Assembly (NCBI GenBank): GCA_023376005.1
Contig: CM042143.1
Location: 84,464,530-84,528,529 of the forward strand
Reading direction: 5' to 3'
DNA: 64,000 nucleotides
DNA from: Doryteuthis pealeii
Lineage: Eukaryota > Mollusca > Cephalopoda > Myopsida > Loliginidae
Below are positions 23,231 through 35,033 of this stretch, one piece after another. The notes below the pieces were generated by a model that did no database searches, was not told the origin of the DNA, and saw nothing but the letters and a program-made list of their open reading frames with translations. Both the position numbers and the translations under genes were made by a program. Position 1 is the stretch's first letter, and each line of letters begins with the position of its first letter.

Positions 23231-23721
23231 CTAGCATTACCCGTGGATATAGCATAGAATGATGATTTAATTATTACAAGGTTTGACATGTTTACTTAAG
23301 AGCTATTGCAAAATACTTAAATATGTAAAAAGTATAATAATCTTGATTTAACTCTCTCACACTTTTTTCTTCTTTCTTTCCTTCTTTTCATTATGTTCAA
23401 TTGAAACATAGCATTATTGCTTCCATGTGATCACACCCTCTCTCTATCTTTACTCTATTCTCTTTCTTTCTTTTTTATAATATTGTTTCTGTATAGCATG
23501 TCCTTTTTCTTCCCTTTCTTTATAATAAAAATGGAATGGTCCATTATTTAGCCGAGGTGACAGCACACATAAGAATTCGGCGATTAAATAACACCAGATT
23601 ATCAGGATTTACATTTCTCGCATTTCATCTTGGATGATTTGAACAGTTTCATTTTTAACCAGAGGGTGTTGTAAAATGATAACGGTCGGAAGATTAAGGA
23701 ACAAGAGTACTAATATATAGA
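23231..23721 (-). mobile_element. Hel-2 non-autonomous Helitron, both ends intact
   Basis: The minus-strand element starts TCTATATATTAGTACTC (23721 downward) and ends in CTAG at 23231. The flanks are A on the left and T on the right. It lies in direct orientation 0.7 kb from the 22.05-kb copy. 491 bp, no coding capacity. The hairpin near the 3' end has decayed (ATATCCACGG against CATAG). Confidence 0.87.
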
Positions 23722-23958
23722 TATAAAAATGCAATAACTGTTTCTAATAGACTGTGAATGATATATTAAATTCACAGAAGAAAAATGCAATCTGTTAGTA
23801 ATGATATTAACTGTTGGCACAACATGTTCTTTTTTTTTTTTCAGATAATAACTGATCTTACTCCAAACAACACAACTTTACCTTTACTTATGAAAAGGTA
23901 ACAATTACATAAGTTATTCTTATATTAGTAATGATATTACCATGTTCTTTTTTCTTTC

Positions 23959-23967
23959 ACACACACA

Positions 23968-24031
<64 letters not shown>
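23959..24031. repeat. (CA)n(TA)n microsatellite
   Basis: A short CA run, then about 60 bases of TA with one phase break near 23999. Confidence 0.95.
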
Positions 24032-24032
<1 letters not shown>

Positions 24033-24165
24033 TTGATAGAGAAGGCTAACAACAGCCTTAGAGTTTTGTCGTTTTTATCTTATTAGTTATTTATGTGGAT
24101 AACTAACGATCTGAAATGCTTGCACACGTTGTAACAAATACCATGTGCTCTTTATCTCGCTTTGA

Positions 24166-24215
24166 TGCGCGCGCACGCGCACACACACACATACACATAC
24201 ACATACACACACACA
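24166..24215. repeat. (CG)n(CA)n alternating purine-pyrimidine tract
   Basis: TGCGCGCGCACGCGC passes into ACACAC and ACATAC units, about 50 bases without a break in purine-pyrimidine alternation. Confidence 0.95.
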
Positions 24216-24399
24216 GGCCAATGTGTAGTCAATCAGAAATTATAACAGTTTTAATGCCCACCCACTCAAAGTCCAGTCCAACACTATTCGATACAACTGC
24301 AATCTACAATTATGTTACTTGAAAGAAGAAGCCGATTCTGTTTGTAGCTTGGCTATTACATTCTACTGTGTCTATTTCTTTTTTTATTATTTTTATTAT

Positions 24400-25400
24400 A
24401 ATTATTATTATTATTTTTTGCTATCCAATCTGCTGTTCCATTCAAAGCAACCAGCTGGTAGCGGTATGAGAGGGAGGTAAAAAAAAAAAAAAAAGGGAAA
24501 GGGAAGGAAGGGGGGCATAAAAGGGGGAAAAGCAGGAAAAACAGTCCAACTTGAGGGGAGAGAAGGTATGGATAGTGGGTGGAGAGAGAGGGAGAGAGAG
24601 AAGTGATTACTTGTCATGCTATGACCTAGCCAGTATTACAGCATATGTTTTATGATGAAAGAAACAATTTTCAAGGCCAAGCTAGTTTCTTACCTGCTGT
24701 TAGCAGCAGAAGCGACGGCATTAATGGTGTTGCTAGTAATAGTACCAGCAATAACAATAGTAGTAGTCTCAACTGTAGTTACTGTTAGTGTTGTTATATC
24801 ACATGTGCCATTAGAGTTCCATGTGATATATTAGATAATTAGAGAAAAGATTTTTAAAAAAAGAAAAAAAAAAAGAGGTATGTATATGCGTGTATTCTAA
24901 GTATCTATACTTAGCTAGAGGGAACGAGAGTAACATGGAAGAAAGGAAAAGGGGAAAGTTTAGGAAAAAAGATTTTTAAAAAGATTTAAAGAAAAGAAAA
25001 AAAAGAAGAAGATCCCTAGCTTTAAAAGGAGGATGTTAAAACTGTTATATTCAAAACCCACATGGAAGATTTGAAAGACCATTATGATTTGGTTTTTCTT
25101 TCTTTTTAACCAACCTGGTCCGCACTGCGAACAAAAAAAAAAGTACCCAGACTTTTTCACTGGAGCAAGAAAAGCAGGTCGATAAATGCTAATTTAGGTT
25201 TGCAGCAAAATTTTAGTATGACCTTGAAGGAAAGTGAACCAAGATAGGAGGAGGAGGAGTAGAAGGTAGAAGAGGAGGGAAAGGGAGGGGTACTAAAAGG
25301 CAAAAAGAGAAAATAAGAGGAAGAAAGATTTATTATTCAAATTTCATCATATTTTTCTTTTACTTTTAACTTTCAAAAGTGTTTAAAAAAAGAAAGAAGT
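24400..25400. other. purine-rich strand cluster, no gene
   Basis: 24465-24605, 24840-25015 and 25235-25330 are almost all A/G on the plus strand (GGGAAAGGGAAGGAAGG; GGAGGAGGAGTAGAAGG). The Val-rich 60-codon frame at 24652-24834 reflects degenerate GTA/GTT repeats rather than a protein. Confidence 0.6.
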
Positions 25401-26329
25401 AAAGCTATAATGTTATGCAATTTTTAACGTAATTTGATACATTTTTAAAAAATTTATTTTCCTCTTTTTACTCCCATTTTGTATTTAGAAATTTCATGTC
25501 TAATTTTATTAACCTTTTCAAGAAATACATTTTCAAATGTAAAAAAAAAAAACGATTTTTTTTTTGTATTTTCTATTTGAATGTTTAAATAGAGACTAAC
25601 ATCAAAATTAGCATAATAAAATGAATTAAATAAGTTTAAAGATAGTTAATAGAAACAATTTTACTTGTATAGCCGTATGTAGAAAAAAAAAGTCTGTTCT
25701 TTAAAAGTTCAACAATATATCTAACTTCAATGCTGTAAACTTGAAATTCAAACCCTCTAGACATTTAACTGGAAAAAATAAAGCCCCCCCACCCTATTTT
25801 TAAAATTTCATTTATTTTATTCCATTTTCAAGACAGCTACTATCCAGGTAATTATTTCTTTTAAGAGTTGATAAAGACAGGTAACAACAAAATTTAACGA
25901 CTACTAGGAATTCAGATTATGAAACTGCAACTACTCAACTGAAAAGGTACAATTTCTTTGTATGTCCCAATATCCCCCCACCAAAAAAAACCCAAAAAAC
26001 TTTTGATCAATTAAGTGGATCATTTTTAATAAAGTGATTTTATTTACTCAGTATTCACTTGGTTTTGGTTCAAATAAATCAAATGGAAGATATTTTGCAA
26101 AAAGAATGTAATATGATAAACAACTCAATGGGACATTAATTTTTACACATATAAGAGCAATATTTTTGGTTGTATCAAGACATAAATCAGTAAACCATGA
26201 AGAGAACTGAATTGATAAATAAAAATTATTTACTAGACTTGGAGTTTGATTACAAATACTATTTCCTCTGAGGCAGTGTTGGGTTACCTTGCTGATATAC
26301 ATATCAATACAAAGATTTATGAGAAAATA
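25401..26329. other. AT-rich DNA without recognised feature
   Basis: Poly-A/poly-T runs and short C runs were seen (25785, 25975). Nothing else recognised. Confidence 0.45.
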
Positions 26330-26574
26330 AGGACAAGGTTATTTGCATTTCACATAGGTGCTAATACCTTTGGGAAAGGTATGAATTCAACACTTCCTCC
26401 AGATATGGGTAAAATAGCAGGACAGAGTGAACTCTTTAACCTTGGTATGGAAACCAGTCTAGGAGAAAGAAAAATCTAAATTCAAACCTGTTAAACTCCA
26501 TTTAAGAAATTGACCTTGTTGTCACATCCTGCTCATGCGGAGGTGTTGGCTTATATATATATTTATATATATAT
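26330..26574 (+). repeat. SINE-D copy, head truncated
   Basis: It begins inside the family at TTTGCATTTCACATAGG and runs through the CCAGATATGGGTAAAATAGC block and the TTGTCACATCCTGCTCATGC block into a TATATATA tail. The tRNA-like head is missing. Confidence 0.8.
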
Positions 26575-27291
26575 GAGAATAAGATATTAAGAAATACTAA
26601 AATGTCAAGTGTGCTCAGAAATATAACCAAGAATTTCAAGATGTCTAAATCATGTGAGAATTTAGCCTTTCTTCCTCTGAGAAATAAAACTGCTACATTA
26701 TGAAATGGTGGTGAGAAATAGTAAAACATTATTAAACAAAATTGAAAAGGTTTTTCTTAACTATTATTCTTTAAGTTTATCTCAGTAAAACTATACATGA
26801 GATAGCATTAAAGGGTTAATCCTGGTTATTTGGAATTTATCAATTTGGTGTAATAAAATATCAGGTATTATTTTTACAATTTTTAATCAGATGTGTAACT
26901 AATTTTAAACATAAGTTCAGTTAAATGATTTCATTAATGTTTCAGGTTGTTAAACATCTTGTTTAATTTAACATTGCATTCTAATATATGAATGGCATTT
27001 AGGTTTGTAACTTGAACCTAAAAAATAATGAGAGCATTTTTCCTGAAATTTATAAATTTATAAAGAAAAAATGTTAAAGTTCTGAAATTAAATATTTCAC
27101 TTATTCCACATATTTTGCAAGCTATTATCTTCTTTTAAAGAAATGCCTCCATAAAAATAAATAAATGATTTCTAAAAACCCAAAATGATTAAAGAACATA
27201 CTAACAACAAAAAAATAATAGGCCGAGGCAAATTTTTTTCAATATTTTGGCACATGCTAGTTTGCGGTATGTGTATATCATGAGACTGAAG
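26575..27291. other. AT-rich DNA without recognised feature
   Basis: Nothing recognised. Confidence 0.4.
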
Positions 27292-27418
27292 CAGTTGGTT
27301 GATTGTTTGTTTTATGGCATATCAACCCTTTTCGGGTTGTTTAATACTGAATCAAGTCATTTTGATATTTGGTTTACTTACAGTACTTACTGTTGCTTAA
27401 TTGTTCACTGAAGCAGTT
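27292..27418 (-). repeat. 5S-derived SINE, 5'-truncated copy
   Basis: It keeps the tail shared with LINE-E (CAACCCTTTTCGGGTTG hairpin at 27326-27342, ATGCCATAAAA, CCAA units) and the TACTGAATCAAGTCATTTTG block. Only a trace of the 5S-like head remains near 27395-27410. Confidence 0.7.
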
Positions 27419-27479
27419 CAAGGTATGGAAGGTACCAGCAGTGGTTGGTAGTATTGTGGTAGTTGGCCTGATGACACAT

Positions 27480-27805
27480 TGTGCATTGCTTCACTCTGTG
27501 TGTGATTTGAAAGCTGCACAGAGGAATGTGCAATGTAGTCTAATTTGGGCACTTTTGCACCACAATACAGTAACCAGATGGTTAAAGAAATTTTGTTGGG
27601 TTTGCAAGAACCTTGACAATCAGGTGAGGCCAGGTAGGTCTAAAACTGGATTCTGAGGCAATGCTACAAGCAATAGACACAAATTGGGTCAGTTCAATAT
27701 CAGACAAGCTCAGCATTTCACAATCCAGTATGGTTCATGACCTTGGCAAAAGCATCAAGAGCTGCCACATTGTGCCTCACATTACCAAAATAATGCAAAA
27801 TTTTT
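27480..27805 (+). pseudogene. mariner-type transposase fragment
   Basis: One frame gives HHNTVTRWLKKF, then LDNQVRPGRSKT. After a one-base frame change at about 27655 it continues DSEAMLQAIDTN, ISQSSMVHDLGKSIKSC and VPHITKIMQNF before a stop. This matches the N-terminal DNA-binding part of mariner/SETMAR-like transposases (RWxxxF, DxxRxGRP, then the second helix-turn-helix). The catalytic DDD domain and the terminal inverted repeats are absent, so it is a decayed fragment. The sequence before HHNTV does not match the family well and may be unrelated. Confidence 0.65.
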
Positions 27806-27809
27806 GACT

Positions 27810-28485
27810 CACCCTAGTAATATGTAGAATAATGAGAACTTAAGAGATTTTAAAGAATTTTTTTTTTATTTCAATTTATCTAAAAGCCAAAATTATGGCC
27901 AATATCAAGTCACATCCTATTTATAGGATTTATATTTTAATTAATTGCAAATAAAGGGGAAATACTCTATAATTAGCATTTAATTGCTATCATTGGATAA
28001 ATTATAATTATTCCAGTAACTCTTCACTATTATTAAGTTGCAAATTGGATTGGAAATTGCTTTATTCTCAAAGTTAGAGTATATTAAGACCATAGATGCT
28101 GATTTGTATGCATCCTGCTTGCATCCCTGATGAACAAAAATCTAAAAGGAGCAGTAAAATCATATCCACGAGTCCCAGTGTTTTTCTTTTTTCTTCCCCC
28201 ACCATTTCCAGCTAACTGTAAATACATTTCAATATTTTCTTAGAAACGAATTACACAGGATAGGTTACAAGGTAGGAGTTAGTTATTTCCCCAGATCATA
28301 AATAAAAACCCTACAATTTGTTAAGAAACTATAGTTGGGACTCATTCAAAGCAAATATATGCATTCCAGGATGCCCTAAATCAAAAAGCTATCAGCATCA
28401 ATGTAAGACCATTGTACAAATAAATAATTCTACTGCCATGATGTGGTGTTCTTGTTTTGGTAACATACAAAAATTAGAACATTTA
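27810..28485. other. AT-rich DNA without recognised feature
   Basis: Nothing recognised. The short frame at 28.3-28.5 kb overlaps the start of a Helitron. Confidence 0.4.
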
Positions 28486-28789
28486 TCTATACATATATAA
28501 AGAGCAGTTGGTGTGTATGTAAGTCCGGATGAAACTATGAAAATAAAACAATTAATGACAAAGTAAATATATATATATATATAACACATTAAATATCACT
28601 GTGCAAAAATTATGAAGATTTGATTTATATTCGAAGATACTAGAAAATTAAAATATACATAGAAATAGCATTGAAATTCTACTTTAAAATTTCCATTATT
28701 TGTAAATCTCAAAAGTAAACAAATCAATACACTATGGGTTTTTTCTGTCCCCCTCCTCAACCCAGGTAATGCTGGGCAGCCGCTTCTAG
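28486..28789 (+). mobile_element. Hel-1 non-autonomous Helitron, full length
   Basis: It starts TCTATACATATATAAAGAGC, followed by CAGTTGGTGTGTATGTAAG, and ends with hairpin ACCCAG-GTAATG-CTGGGC (28760-28777), AGCCGCTT and CTAG at 28786-28789, between host A and T. 304 bp, no coding capacity. It serves as reference copy for Hel-1. Confidence 0.88.
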
Positions 28790-29598
28790 TTATAATGTAC
28801 ATAGAAAAGGAATATTTCATATTATAAAATATGTCAATAGTCAATTGTCCTCCATGATTCTGATAGAAAATTCAAACAAGCAAGTCCCTTGCCAGTTTCT
28901 TCATGTTTGTTTTTTTTATTATTATTACATGATTAATGAATAGCTAACACATGGAATAGAAATGAAAAATTTGGGAAGCTAATCCTATCTAGGCAAGTTT
29001 GTTAGTATGAAAAGTAATTTTGTTGTAGAATGAATAGGTTTTTTTTGTTTTGTTTTCATAAGCTTTTTGACTTATTTTGTGATTGGTGATTTCAACAAAA
29101 CAAATTCAATACTGAAATAAAAAGACAAGTTTGGCCATTACACAAAATATTCATTCATTAAAAAAATGTTTTTGATACTTGTGCCCTGCCTTTTTAAATT
29201 TCTTTGCCAACTAATCTTTTTGACAATAGTTTGGTTATCAAGAAAATTGCTTAACATTTTGTGGCATGATTACAGAATATTTCTTCTTTTAAAAAAAAAA
29301 AAATGGTTAAGAAAACTTTCTTTTATAATTGAGCAATATTTAAAAACACTAAATTAATAATTTACCTTCTTGAAAGTCAAAAATCTTAAAATATACCAAT
29401 TTCAGAGGTAGAGAGTATTTTATTCTAAGACGACTTGATATAAATATAATTTGAAACACAAAACAGAAGTTGCTTATCATAAATATGTTAGTGAACTGTT
29501 ATTAAACATCTGTTAATTCACTAACCCTGTATTCCATTTAATCTACATCAGGAATATTCTTAAAGTAGGGTATTGTAGATTATAAAAGTAAAGGAAAT
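28790..29598. other. AT-rich DNA without recognised feature
   Basis: Nothing recognised apart from poly-T and poly-A runs. Confidence 0.4.
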
Positions 29599-29848
29599 TT
29601 GAGTGGCCTGTTGTCAGTAACAGCAGCACAACGGGGGAGTCTATCCCCTTTTTGCTAGTGCTAGACCAGGGAGATTATTGTTGCTGAGGAGGAGTACCAC
29701 ACTTACTGTTAGCTCCTCACTTTACCACACAGTTCAGATTACTTAAAGCTGAGCTACTTATTCACTGAGTTGGCAGGGGACTGGTATCAAATCAGGAACC
29801 TTGTGATTCCTTAGCGAGTGCTGTACCAACTGAGCTAAGCCAGCCACA
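29599..29848 (-). repeat. SINE-A copy (tRNA-derived), full length
   Basis: On the minus strand GGCTTAGCTCAGTTGGTACA (RC of 29821-29840) is a good tRNA-like A-box region, followed by a B-box region weakened to CCTGATTTGATACC. The body shares CTCACTTTACCACACAG and GGGGGAGTCTATCCCC-type blocks with the other copies. Confidence 0.85.
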
Positions 29849-29854
29849 AAATAC

Positions 29855-29897
29855 ATTCCCACACCAGGAATTGAATCCGGGCTGCCTGGGTGAATAA
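29855..29897 (-). repeat. second tRNA-like half next to SINE-A
   Basis: The minus strand reads GCCCGGATTCAATTCCTGG (RC of 29865-29883), a B-box-like sequence, just upstream of the SINE-A head. It may be a tRNA-related half of a dimeric SINE or a separate fragment. Confidence 0.4.
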
Positions 29898-29899
29898 AC

Positions 29900-30397
29900 A
29901 GAGTAGATTAAAATGTAAAAATAAACTAAAGATTTTCACATTGAACTCTTTAACCAAAAGAGTGAATATAGATTGTATTCCTGAATTAAGTTTGGGTTTG
30001 GCCAAAACATAGAAACGATAAAAGCAAAAACAGACCAATAGTTTTAAGAACTCTTGAAATAATAATGACTTCATTTAAAAATTACAGATTTCTTTTTAAT
30101 AGTAATTGTTCTTCTTTATGAACATTCTTAAATATAGAGTTAACATTGTGATTGACAACAATTAATAATTTGTTTTATTTTTATAGTTTATAAAATACTT
30201 GAACTTCATTTTTTCAGTTAATATTGATTTATTTCTAAAAGTTGTTTTGATCATTTATCAAAACTGCTATAAAACCAATGATAATTAAGAAAATAATAAC
30301 ATGAAATATGGAGGTAAAAGATATTACAAAATAAAGAAATATCCAACAAAAGTAGATATTTCCCTGAGGTCACATTGACATAACGTCTTTTTTACAT
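29900..30397. other. AT-rich DNA without recognised feature
   Basis: Nothing recognised. Confidence 0.4.
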
Positions 30398-30590
30398 AGG
30401 TAGCCACACACAAACTAAATCTCATGTAATGGCCAGTGCAAAATAATGCATGGGCCTGTTGGCATTCTCCTTGATGGACACCTCAGGCACTGGGGAATAA
30501 TCCTGGTTCTTAGCCCTTATAGGCAAAGAGGCAGGTGGTTCCAGGGGGGATGCCCCCCTGGAACCACAGGATTTATTTTACCTGACATTA
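30398..30590 (-). repeat. SINE-B copy
   Basis: Minus-strand copy with the core TTCCAGGGGGGCATCCCCC, forming a strong hairpin with flanking GTGGTTCCA/TGGAACCAC (around 30536-30566), and the CAGTGCCTGAGGTGTC block. Confidence 0.72.
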
Positions 30591-30876
30591 TTGCTTTTAA
30601 TGGTAAAATAAATTTGAAAATCACTTTTCTTTTTTTGATTATAACTATAAAAGGACAGTACACTCGCAGGCATAGGTCAATGGTACTGTAAAGCTGAAAG
30701 AGAAATTGGTCAAAGGAAAAATCCACTTTCAAACCAGATTATTTAAATAGAAAATTCTTTCCTAAAGGATTGTATTTGTATTTTCTAAAATCCTGAATAT
30801 TACAATTATTAAATGGGGGAAAAAAAAAAAAAAAGATTTGATATCCCACCAAGTTAGATGAAAATAAAGTCTGATT

Positions 30877-31120
30877 ATTGTGGGGAGCCATGCACAAACC
30901 GAAGCTCATGCAGTAGCTAGTGTAAAAATTGTGTGTATCCCTTCAGCATTACCTTTTGAGGCACCTCAAGCACCGGGCAATAAACATAGCTCTGACCATT
31001 TTAGATGAGAGAGCAGGTGCTATCTGGGGGGATAGCCCCCTGGGATCATGCTGATATCATATTCATTACTGGTCCAATGGCCAAAGCCACTGGACACAGG
31101 ATCTGAAAGCCAGGTGAGTA
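30877..31120 (-). repeat. SINE-B copy
   Basis: Minus-strand copy about 0.3 kb from the previous one and in the same orientation. It contains GATCCCAGGGGGCTATCCCC (RC of 31028-31047) and, at the right, the CCAGTGGCTTTGGCCATTGG head block also seen at 10.87 kb. Confidence 0.78.
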
Positions 31121-31770
31121 TACAAGTATCTCATGAATATTGTAGCAAGTTTGATTGAAAGTTTAAGACTGTCATTAACAGACAGTTTTTTTTCTTCTCA
31201 TTCCACTAGTGACATATCCATTATATTTTTTACAGATAAAATATTTGCTTAAGTAGTTTTAAGTGTGTGAAATGAAGTCATTTCCAACATCTGGTAAGCT
31301 TTTTCCACCATTGATTCTTTAAGAAATAAAAAAAAGAAAAGAAGAGAAATTAGGGTAAATTTTGTGACACACTTGTTAAGATTTCAAGAATCTATGTTCC
31401 CACTATGTCAGTTTTTCAGTTCACAATGGCTTTTAGGTAAAGAAACATGTGTGACAAGTTGAACATTTTAAGACAGCTGTACCAAGTATTAAGTACAGAG
31501 AAAACAAAGAAATGTTGAATATCACATACACATACACATACAATTATTAAAACAATTTTAAAAGTGTTTGCCTTATAAACTATATGTTGTTACTTAAAGT
31601 TTCATGCAACAGTTTCAGATTGCTTAAACATGAAATGTAAATTACCAAATAGTTTTTAAAGTAAACTATTTTAATTTGTTTTTAATAATAATAATTTAAC
31701 TCTGTCCTTAGGGTATTCAGCACTTTTAAGTATTATTATAAATACAAATACATATATATTATATACACAT
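31121..31770. other. AT-rich DNA without recognised feature
   Basis: Nothing recognised. Confidence 0.4.
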
Positions 31771-31775
31771 ATACA

Positions 31776-31825
<50 letters not shown>

Positions 31826-32152
31826 GGCAGTTGTGTGTACGTATGTATGTATGTATGCCGGGAGGAAACTACAAAAATAAAACAATTAACAACAAAGTAA
31901 ATATATATACACATACACTATTACCAGATTTTGTTTTTTAAGCAAAAATAATGAAGATTTGATTTATATTTGTGAAGATGATTAAAAAATAAAATTTAAA
32001 TAATAACAGCATGGATTTTTTTTTTGCATTTGATTTTTTAATGGAGCATCCTGGGGGGATTCAACTCATGATTCAGTAATAACAGATTTGCGAGATAAAC
32101 TTTTTTGCCTCTTCCCCCCTGTACCCAGGCGACGCCGGGTAGATGCTTCTAG
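31771..32152 (+). mobile_element. Hel-1 non-autonomous Helitron with (TA)n at 5' end
   Basis: A TA run (31771-31822) leads into AAAGGGCAGTTGTGTGTACG. The 3' end shows hairpin TACCCAGGCGACGCCGGGTA (32122-32141), GATGCTT and CTAG at 32149-32152 before host T. The exact 5' terminus is hidden in the TA run. Confidence 0.82.
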
Positions 32153-32412
32153 TATATATATGTATGTATATGCAAACATGCAAATTTGTATATACATACT
32201 ACAGGGCAAAAATCTATGAAATGTCATAATTGAAATGTTCTGTACTAAAAGAGAGAGGCTTGTTTTGATTATGGAAATTAATATTACTTAGGGAAAAACT
32301 ACATCTGGAATTGTTATCAGTTGAGTATTGTCTGGGGTTGCCTTTATGAATCCTACAGATAAAACTCTGGCAGGATAAAAACTCAGGGATATCCAGTGTA
32401 TAACAATATTGT

Positions 32413-32416
<4 letters not shown>

Positions 32417-32471
<55 letters not shown>
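32417..32471. repeat. (TA)n microsatellite
   Basis: Pure TA run of about 55 bases. Confidence 0.96.
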
Positions 32472-32473
<2 letters not shown>

Positions 32474-32579
32474 TATAATCCTATATGAATAAAACCAACT
32501 GAAGTGTCACAGTAATATAGAAATAGCTTAACTGCCATTGATTAATAAGTGAATCTAATTTTGTTTTAAATATCATGCA

Positions 32580-33440
32580 TGATTATAAACAACCCAATAG
32601 AAGTGTTATATAATTTTGTTGCTTAGAATTGTTAATATATCCCAGGGGACAAGTTTGAATATAGCTGTTCAACCATAGCTCTCTCATATATATATATTTA
32701 TATATATTCAGTTGTATAGGGTAAATGAAGCGAGACAAAAATGCAATGTCATAATATTGTTTCAGAAAATTAACTGCTCTTATAAAATTCAACAAAGATC
32801 AGTTCTGGTTTTTCATAGCAATGTGTTAATGTATGTACATTTTATACAAGTAAATTTTAATTGATCTATTTTGACACAAGCCAATATTCAATACTTAAAT
32901 AAAGTGATAATGTTTTGATCCCATCATGTCTTCTCATTTTATTCTAGAACCTTACATGGATATATATGACTCCAAATATTTGATGACAAACTCTTTGCTA
33001 AAAGCTTTATTAAACGTTTAACACTTCCATTTAAACTCTCTATTCCCAGGCTACAGTTTACAATTTGGAAATCTAGGAGAGACCCATGTTTTAGCAATTG
33101 TCCATTGTGTATGGCCCATGCCAACCCTGTAGCAAGTAGTTGCATGCACATTTCCTATAGGAAATCTCCAGGCATATGCAACATTCCACACACACACACA
33201 CGGCTATCCGTTTGCACAATGAGCACTGAAAAAGTTTAAGACAACTAGCAAATGTGAAAAAAATTCTTTCTTGAACATCTTCATCTGGCCTTATCTGAAA
33301 TAGCTGCAGGTTGTGTCCAGCCCTTGAGGCTAAAGAATAAAAGTTTTTTTTAAAGGCAAAACAAATTGTAGACAAGAATAAAAAGAAGAGCTAATCTGAA
33401 ACAAGTAAAAACTTTGTACAGCAGGGTGGTTAAAAAAAAA
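32580..33440. other. unrecognised DNA, less AT-rich at 32.9-33.3 kb
   Basis: Two overlapping minus-strand frames (32939-33151 and 33091-33375) lie in a patch of more balanced composition. No domain was recognised. They may be a decayed coding sequence or chance; no start, splice or family evidence favours a gene. Confidence 0.3.
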
Positions 33441-33442
33441 AA

Positions 33443-33444
<2 letters not shown>

Positions 33445-33496
<52 letters not shown>
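33445..33496. repeat. (GA)n microsatellite
   Basis: Pure GA run of about 50 bases after a poly-A stretch. Confidence 0.96.
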
Positions 33497-33499
<3 letters not shown>

Positions 33500-34363
33500 T
33501 CTATAAGCACTTGAGAGGAATCCAATTTAAAATCAGCAAGTCAGTGGTAGGAGATTCAACTTTAGACTTTTAAGAATTTATCAGCTAAATTGATATTGAT
33601 CTTGTGTCTAATAATCAATAAGGGTGAGGAGGGATGAAAGGGAGGAAACAGATTTATCATAATAAACAAATGCACTTGTCTTTTTATTTTTAGATGTGTG
33701 TTATTTTTATGTTTGCAACAACCACTTTGTTTACAGTTTATACACATTCTCAAAACGCAGTCATTTGTTCTTGAAGCAAAGAAAAATTTTGTTAAACGAC
33801 AATGAAATGAAAGTTCATTCTTCAACAGATTTTGTTTATATTTTCAAAATTTCTATTTTTACAAATCATCTTTCATTTTTATTTCAAGAATAATACGGAT
33901 TTTGAATTGGAAAATTTTGACAAATTTGGCTATAATGGATTTTGCAAGAACAAATTTGTCTTTTATAAGAATTCTTTTCTTGGTAGATGAGTCAGAAACT
34001 CAACTCTTTTAGTTTATTCAGTTTCTAAACGAATTTCTGCACAAAGAAAAGGAATAGACATCATATAATATAAAATAATGATAGTCCAAGGTTATGTCAT
34101 TAAACTAAGTTTAATTGTAATTAACAATTTGTTGATAACTCGGACAACTGACACTGAACAAAAAACAAAAAAAAAAAACCCTCTTCTCCTCAGTCCATAT
34201 TGTAATATTTAAAATATTTATAACTTATAAGAAAGCATAGCATTATTAAACATAGAAGTCAAAATTGAGTGAGTTCCATTATTGTAGCACAAATAAATAC
34301 AAGATTAATTGCTTTGAATTCTGTATGAATATCTATTTTTACCACATGCCTATCAAAACATGT

Positions 34364-34365
<2 letters not shown>
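33500..34365. other. AT-rich DNA without recognised feature
   Basis: Nothing recognised. Confidence 0.4.
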
Positions 34366-34369
<4 letters not shown>

Positions 34370-34401
<32 letters not shown>

Positions 34402-34619
34402 AATGCTTCTGCACAAGCATGATGTGATACAAGGTCAATTTATTAAACAGTGTTTAAACGGTTTGAATTTAGACTTTTCCTTCTTCTAGACTGGTTAACT
34501 AGCCAAGTTTAAAGAGCCCAGCCTGCTCTACTATTTATCCATAGCTTAGTCGGATGCATACCTTTTCTAAGGACATTAGTGGTATGTGAAATGCAAACAG
34601 CCTCGTCTATGATTTCAAC
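34370..34619 (-). repeat. SINE-D copy with (TA)n tail
   Basis: The TA run 34370-34396 directly abuts the family 3' end (minus strand), followed by the GATGTGATACAAGGTCAATT, ATTTATCCATAGCTT and GAAATGCAAACAGCCTCGTC blocks. The tRNA-like head is cut off at about 34619, where Rep-H begins. Confidence 0.8.
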
Positions 34620-34785
34620 AAGTCACTGACAGTTTCTCGCCTTGGTTTGATAATTGCATAGGCAAAAAACTTTCAGTAACCAAGCTCCGTAGACTTCATG
34701 TCTATGCTACCCTAACTTACATATATATGCTTTATCCACAATATTGAACACTATGTACTTATAAATATAACACATAATCAATATA
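34620..34785 (+). repeat. Rep-H copy
   Basis: It shares GGCAAAAAACTTTCAGTAACC, TCATGTCTATGCTACC and a TGCTTTATCCACAATATTGA block with 53.15-53.28 kb. The left inverted arm is incomplete here. Confidence 0.6.
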
Positions 34786-34799
34786 TGTATGTATGTGTG

Positions 34800-34858
<59 letters not shown>
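34785..34858. repeat. (GTAT)n(GT)n(TA)n microsatellite
   Basis: Compound run of GTAT, GT and TA units. Confidence 0.95.
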
Positions 34859-34860
<2 letters not shown>

Positions 34861-34952
34861 GGAGATGGAAATTTATTAGTCGTCCATTGTAACATCCTGT
34901 ATTTGTCTACATTTCTCCACATACTGTCAGATTAATTTCCTCATTTTACTCC

Positions 34953-34954
<2 letters not shown>

Positions 34955-34990
<36 letters not shown>

Positions 34991-34993
34991 TAG

Positions 34994-35032
<39 letters not shown>

Positions 35033-35033
35033 T
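34955..35033. repeat. (TA)n(GATA)n(GA)n microsatellite
   Basis: TA run changing to GATA and then to GA units. Confidence 0.95.

Noticed and set aside
24652..24834. 60-codon hydrophobic frame as a membrane protein
   Set aside because: Its Val/Ile/Thr content comes from degenerate GTA/GTT/GTC trinucleotide repeats.
33091..33375. Cys-containing 94-codon minus-strand frame, possible small secreted or zinc-binding protein
   Set aside because: Part of the Cys content comes from a CA repeat (Val-Cys-Val-Cys). There is no signal peptide or regular spacing, and it overlaps a second frame of equal quality.
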